A DNA stretch of 8,543 nt from Kingella oralis (GTDB taxonomy: Bacteria > Pseudomonadota > Gammaproteobacteria > Burkholderiales > Neisseriaceae). This document shows, one piece after another, positions 7,125 through 8,543 of this stretch (position 1 is the stretch's first letter; each line of letters opens with the position of its first letter). Both the position numbers and the translations under genes were made by a program. The stretch lies in assembly GCA_905373195.1 (NCBI GenBank), contig CAJPSG010000026.1, positions 1 to 8,543 of the forward strand, in the 5' to 3' direction. The notes beneath the pieces are model-generated. The model was given only the letters and a program-made list of their open reading frames with translations, searched no databases and was not told the origin of the DNA.

Positions 7125-7370
7125 TCACTCCATCAGCGTCAAATCCCGCTGCAACAATTTTTCCAACGGCATTTCCAGCGCATCCGCAATCCGCCCCATC
7201 ACATCAATTGACACCGCACGGCTGCCCCGCTCCACTTCGTTAATATAAGTTTTGCTAACATTGGCGCGAAACGACAATTCTTCTTGGGAGATTTCTTTTA
7301 AGCGGCGAACTTGGCGCATATTTTGCGCAAAAACCAAGCGGCAAGGATGAGGTTGAGTGATTTTTTCCAT
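7125..7370 (-). CDS. Small XRE-family helix-turn-helix regulator
   Basis: An 81-residue protein consisting almost entirely of one Cro/C1-type DNA-binding domain (about 17-72). The turn and recognition helix are seen in SQEELSFRANVSKTYINEVE (28-47). The rest of the five-helix fold is ISIDVMGRIADAL-like (VSIDVMGRIADAL, 53-65) followed by PLEKLL (68-73). Size and pattern recall restriction-modification controller proteins and small repressors of the same fold, but no methylase or nuclease is in the window. Such proteins usually dimerise and bind short dyads in their own promoter. The gene is divergent from the mafA-like gene across a 133-bp AT-rich spacer, so it may regulate itself and that gene; this is inference. 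The ribosome binding site is weak (only GCGG just before ATG), which fits low expression or a very short leader. Confidence 0.9.
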   Translation of the reverse strand: MEKITQPHPCRLVFAQNMRQVRRLKEISQEELSFRANVSKTYINEVERGSRAVSIDVMGRIADALEMPLEKLLQRDLTLME

Positions 7371-7399
7371 GCCGCGTAGTATTTAAAAACCAAAGTGGA

Positions 7400-7427
7400 A
7401 CGACAATCAACTAAAATTAAATATAAT
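7400..7427 (+). promoter_or_regulatory. Candidate promoter in the AT-rich spacer before mafA
   Basis: A perfect TATAAT (7422-7427) follows ACGACA (7400-7405; 4 of 6 to consensus) after 16 bp. The spacer is much richer in A and T than the flanking genes and holds possible operator dyads: CGACAA (7401-7406) with TTGTCG (7471-7476), TCAAC (7407-7411) with GTTGA (7436-7440), and the near palindrome AATTTTTTAAAAATT (7440-7454). Two of these flank or overlap the promoter, as expected for control by the divergent XRE regulator. Confidence 0.45.
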
Positions 7428-7503
7428 TCGCCATCGTTGAATTTTTTAAAAATTAAAGTTAAAATCCAATTTGTCGCATTAACTTAATTTTCAAAGGAAT
7501 AAT

Positions 7504-8543
7504 ATGAACGCCAAACCCCTACTCATCATCGGTTTAACGCTTCTACTCACCGCCTGCGGCACCCTAACCGGCATCCCATCCCACGGCGGCGGCGAATAAA
7601 ACATTTTGCCGTAGAACAAGAACTCGTTACCGCATCCGCACGCGCCGCCATCAAGAATATGGATTTGCATAATCTACAAGGCAGGCGCGTTGCTTTATAC
7701 GTTTCCACCATGGGCGACCAAGGCTCAGGCACCATCACAGGCGGGCGATATTCCGTAAGTGCACTGCTGCGCGGCGAATACACCAACATCCCCGACACCC
7801 AAACCAGCTACGCCTACCCCAACTACACCACCACCGCCAGCACAACCGCCGACACCCTAAGCAGCAACACCCAATCAACATCCGTGCTCAATTCCCCCAG
7901 CCATGTTCGCAGCAAAACAGGTGGCGCAAACTCCACCAGCAACATCGGTCTCAACATCAATGGGCAAGGCGATTATCGCAACGAAACCCTAATTACCAAT
8001 CCCCAAGACACCACCTTTCTCAACAGTCTCATTCAAACCGTCTTCTTTCTACGCGGCATAGAAATCGTCCCCGCCCAATACGCCGACACCATCATGTTCA
8101 TCAACATAGACGTATTTGGCACCATCCGCAGCCGCACCGAGCTGCATCTTTACAACGCCGAAACCCTAAAAGCCCAAACCAAGCTGGAATACTTTGCCAT
8201 AGACAAAAACAACCAACAGCTACTCATCAAACCCACCACCAACGCCTACGAAGCCCAATACCAAGAACGCTACGCCCTATGGACAGGACCTTACGCCATT
8301 AACAAAAACATCAAAGCCACCGATGGCTTAATGGTAGATTTCTCCGATATAGAACCCTATGCCCATAGCACACAAGGCAGCCTGCAAAGCAATGAACCCA
8401 ATCCAACCCACCATTCAGGCAGCCTGAAAACCGAAAGTTTGCACCAAGCACAACCAAACGAAACACAATCAAACGAAGCAAACTTCGCCACCCCAACCAC
8501 CAGCGAAGCCGAACCCAGAATAGCCCCCCAACGCCCCAGCGAT
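7504..8543 (+). pseudogene. mafA: mafA-like adhesin lipoprotein gene, frameshifted after codon 31, 3' end outside window
   Basis: MafA proteins are outer-membrane lipoproteins, first described as adhesins, encoded at the head of Neisseria maf toxin islands. The ATG at 7504 follows AAAGGA (7494-7499) and gives a lipoprotein signal peptide with lipobox LTAC and Cys18, then the MafA-like GTLTGIP and SHGGG. It then reads GAA-TAA and stops after 31 codons (7597-7599). The family sequence resumes at once in another frame as [10 protein letters not shown] (from 7599). That frame stays open for 315 codons to the window end, with [44 protein letters not shown] and VDFSD. One added or two removed bases near 7594-7598 would restore the gene. 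No slippery heptamer is present, so programmed shifting is unlikely. This is a real mutation, an off state or a sequencing error. Past VDFSD the tail (from about 8365) is long, polar and low-complexity, unlike the shorter meningococcal tail as I recall it. Confidence 0.85.
8417..8428 (+). repeat. DUS in the 3' tail of mafA, with a near copy before it
   Basis: An exact DUS is read as Gly-Ser-Leu-Lys. A copy with one mismatch (AGGCAGCCTGCA, 8375-8386), 42 bp upstream, is read in the same frame as Gly-Ser-Leu-Gln. The flanking bases make the exact copy part of a 15-bp palindrome, TTCAGGC-A-GCCTGAA (8414-8428). Confidence 0.9.

Noticed and set aside
7125..7370. The XRE protein as controller of a restriction-modification system
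   Set aside because: The fold and size would fit, but no methyltransferase or nuclease gene is adjacent: one side is a terminator and the other is mafA-like.
7504..7661. Programmed ribosomal frameshifting in the mafA-like gene
   Set aside because: A -1 slip would be required near GGC-GAA-TAA, but there is no X-XXY-YYZ slippery heptamer and no clear downstream stimulatory structure. A mutation, variable state or read error is simpler.
7547..7798. Minus-strand ORF of 83 codons opposite mafA (and a similar one at 8311-8496)
   Set aside because: Both are antisense to the MafA reading frame, which has clear family similarity. Neither shows a ribosome binding site or a known domain.

Overview
The window looks like a chromosomal segment of a Kingella-like member of the Neisseriaceae. 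The best evidence is the 12-mer AGGCAGCCTGAA, the DNA uptake sequence (DUS) dialect I associate with Kingella. It occurs exactly 19 times (11 on the plus strand, 8 on the minus) in 8.5 kb, where about 0.001 would be expected by chance. All 19 copies are followed by a further A. The gene content agrees: a BirA-CoaX fusion, a Neisseria-type butanediol dehydrogenase, SstT, Mqo and a MafA-type lipoprotein.

Layout from left to right. (1) The 3' part of birA-coaX (biotin protein ligase fused to type III pantothenate kinase) runs into a small one-pass membrane protein with a possible SPOR-like C-terminus. The two are 2 bp apart and probably form one operon. (2) A 373-bp gene-free stretch between convergent genes holds several DUS copies and three terminator-like hairpins. 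(3) A zinc-dependent 2,3-butanediol dehydrogenase lies on the minus strand, divergent from sstT (Na+/serine-threonine symporter). A DUS hairpin sits between their two proposed promoters. (4) sstT is followed by a DUS hairpin and then mqo (malate:quinone oxidoreductase). (5) After mqo and another hairpin comes a 71-codon ORF that resembles the extreme C-terminus of YfbK-type von Willebrand A proteins. (6) A very strong bidirectional DUS terminator separates it from a small minus-strand XRE-family regulator. (7) Divergent from the regulator, across an AT-rich spacer, is a mafA-like lipoprotein gene. It is frameshifted after codon 31 and runs off the right edge.

Most of the window is core metabolism. 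Biotin loading of acetyl-CoA carboxylase and CoA synthesis share one polypeptide, Mqo feeds electrons from malate into the quinone pool, SstT imports amino acids, and the butanediol dehydrogenase interconverts acetoin and butanediol. The right end differs. In Neisseria, MafA is the first gene of maf islands, which carry secreted polymorphic toxins (MafB) and immunity proteins (MafI). The window may therefore stop at the entrance to a toxin island whose first gene is broken or switched off. That is the most interesting lead here, but no toxin gene is visible inside the window.
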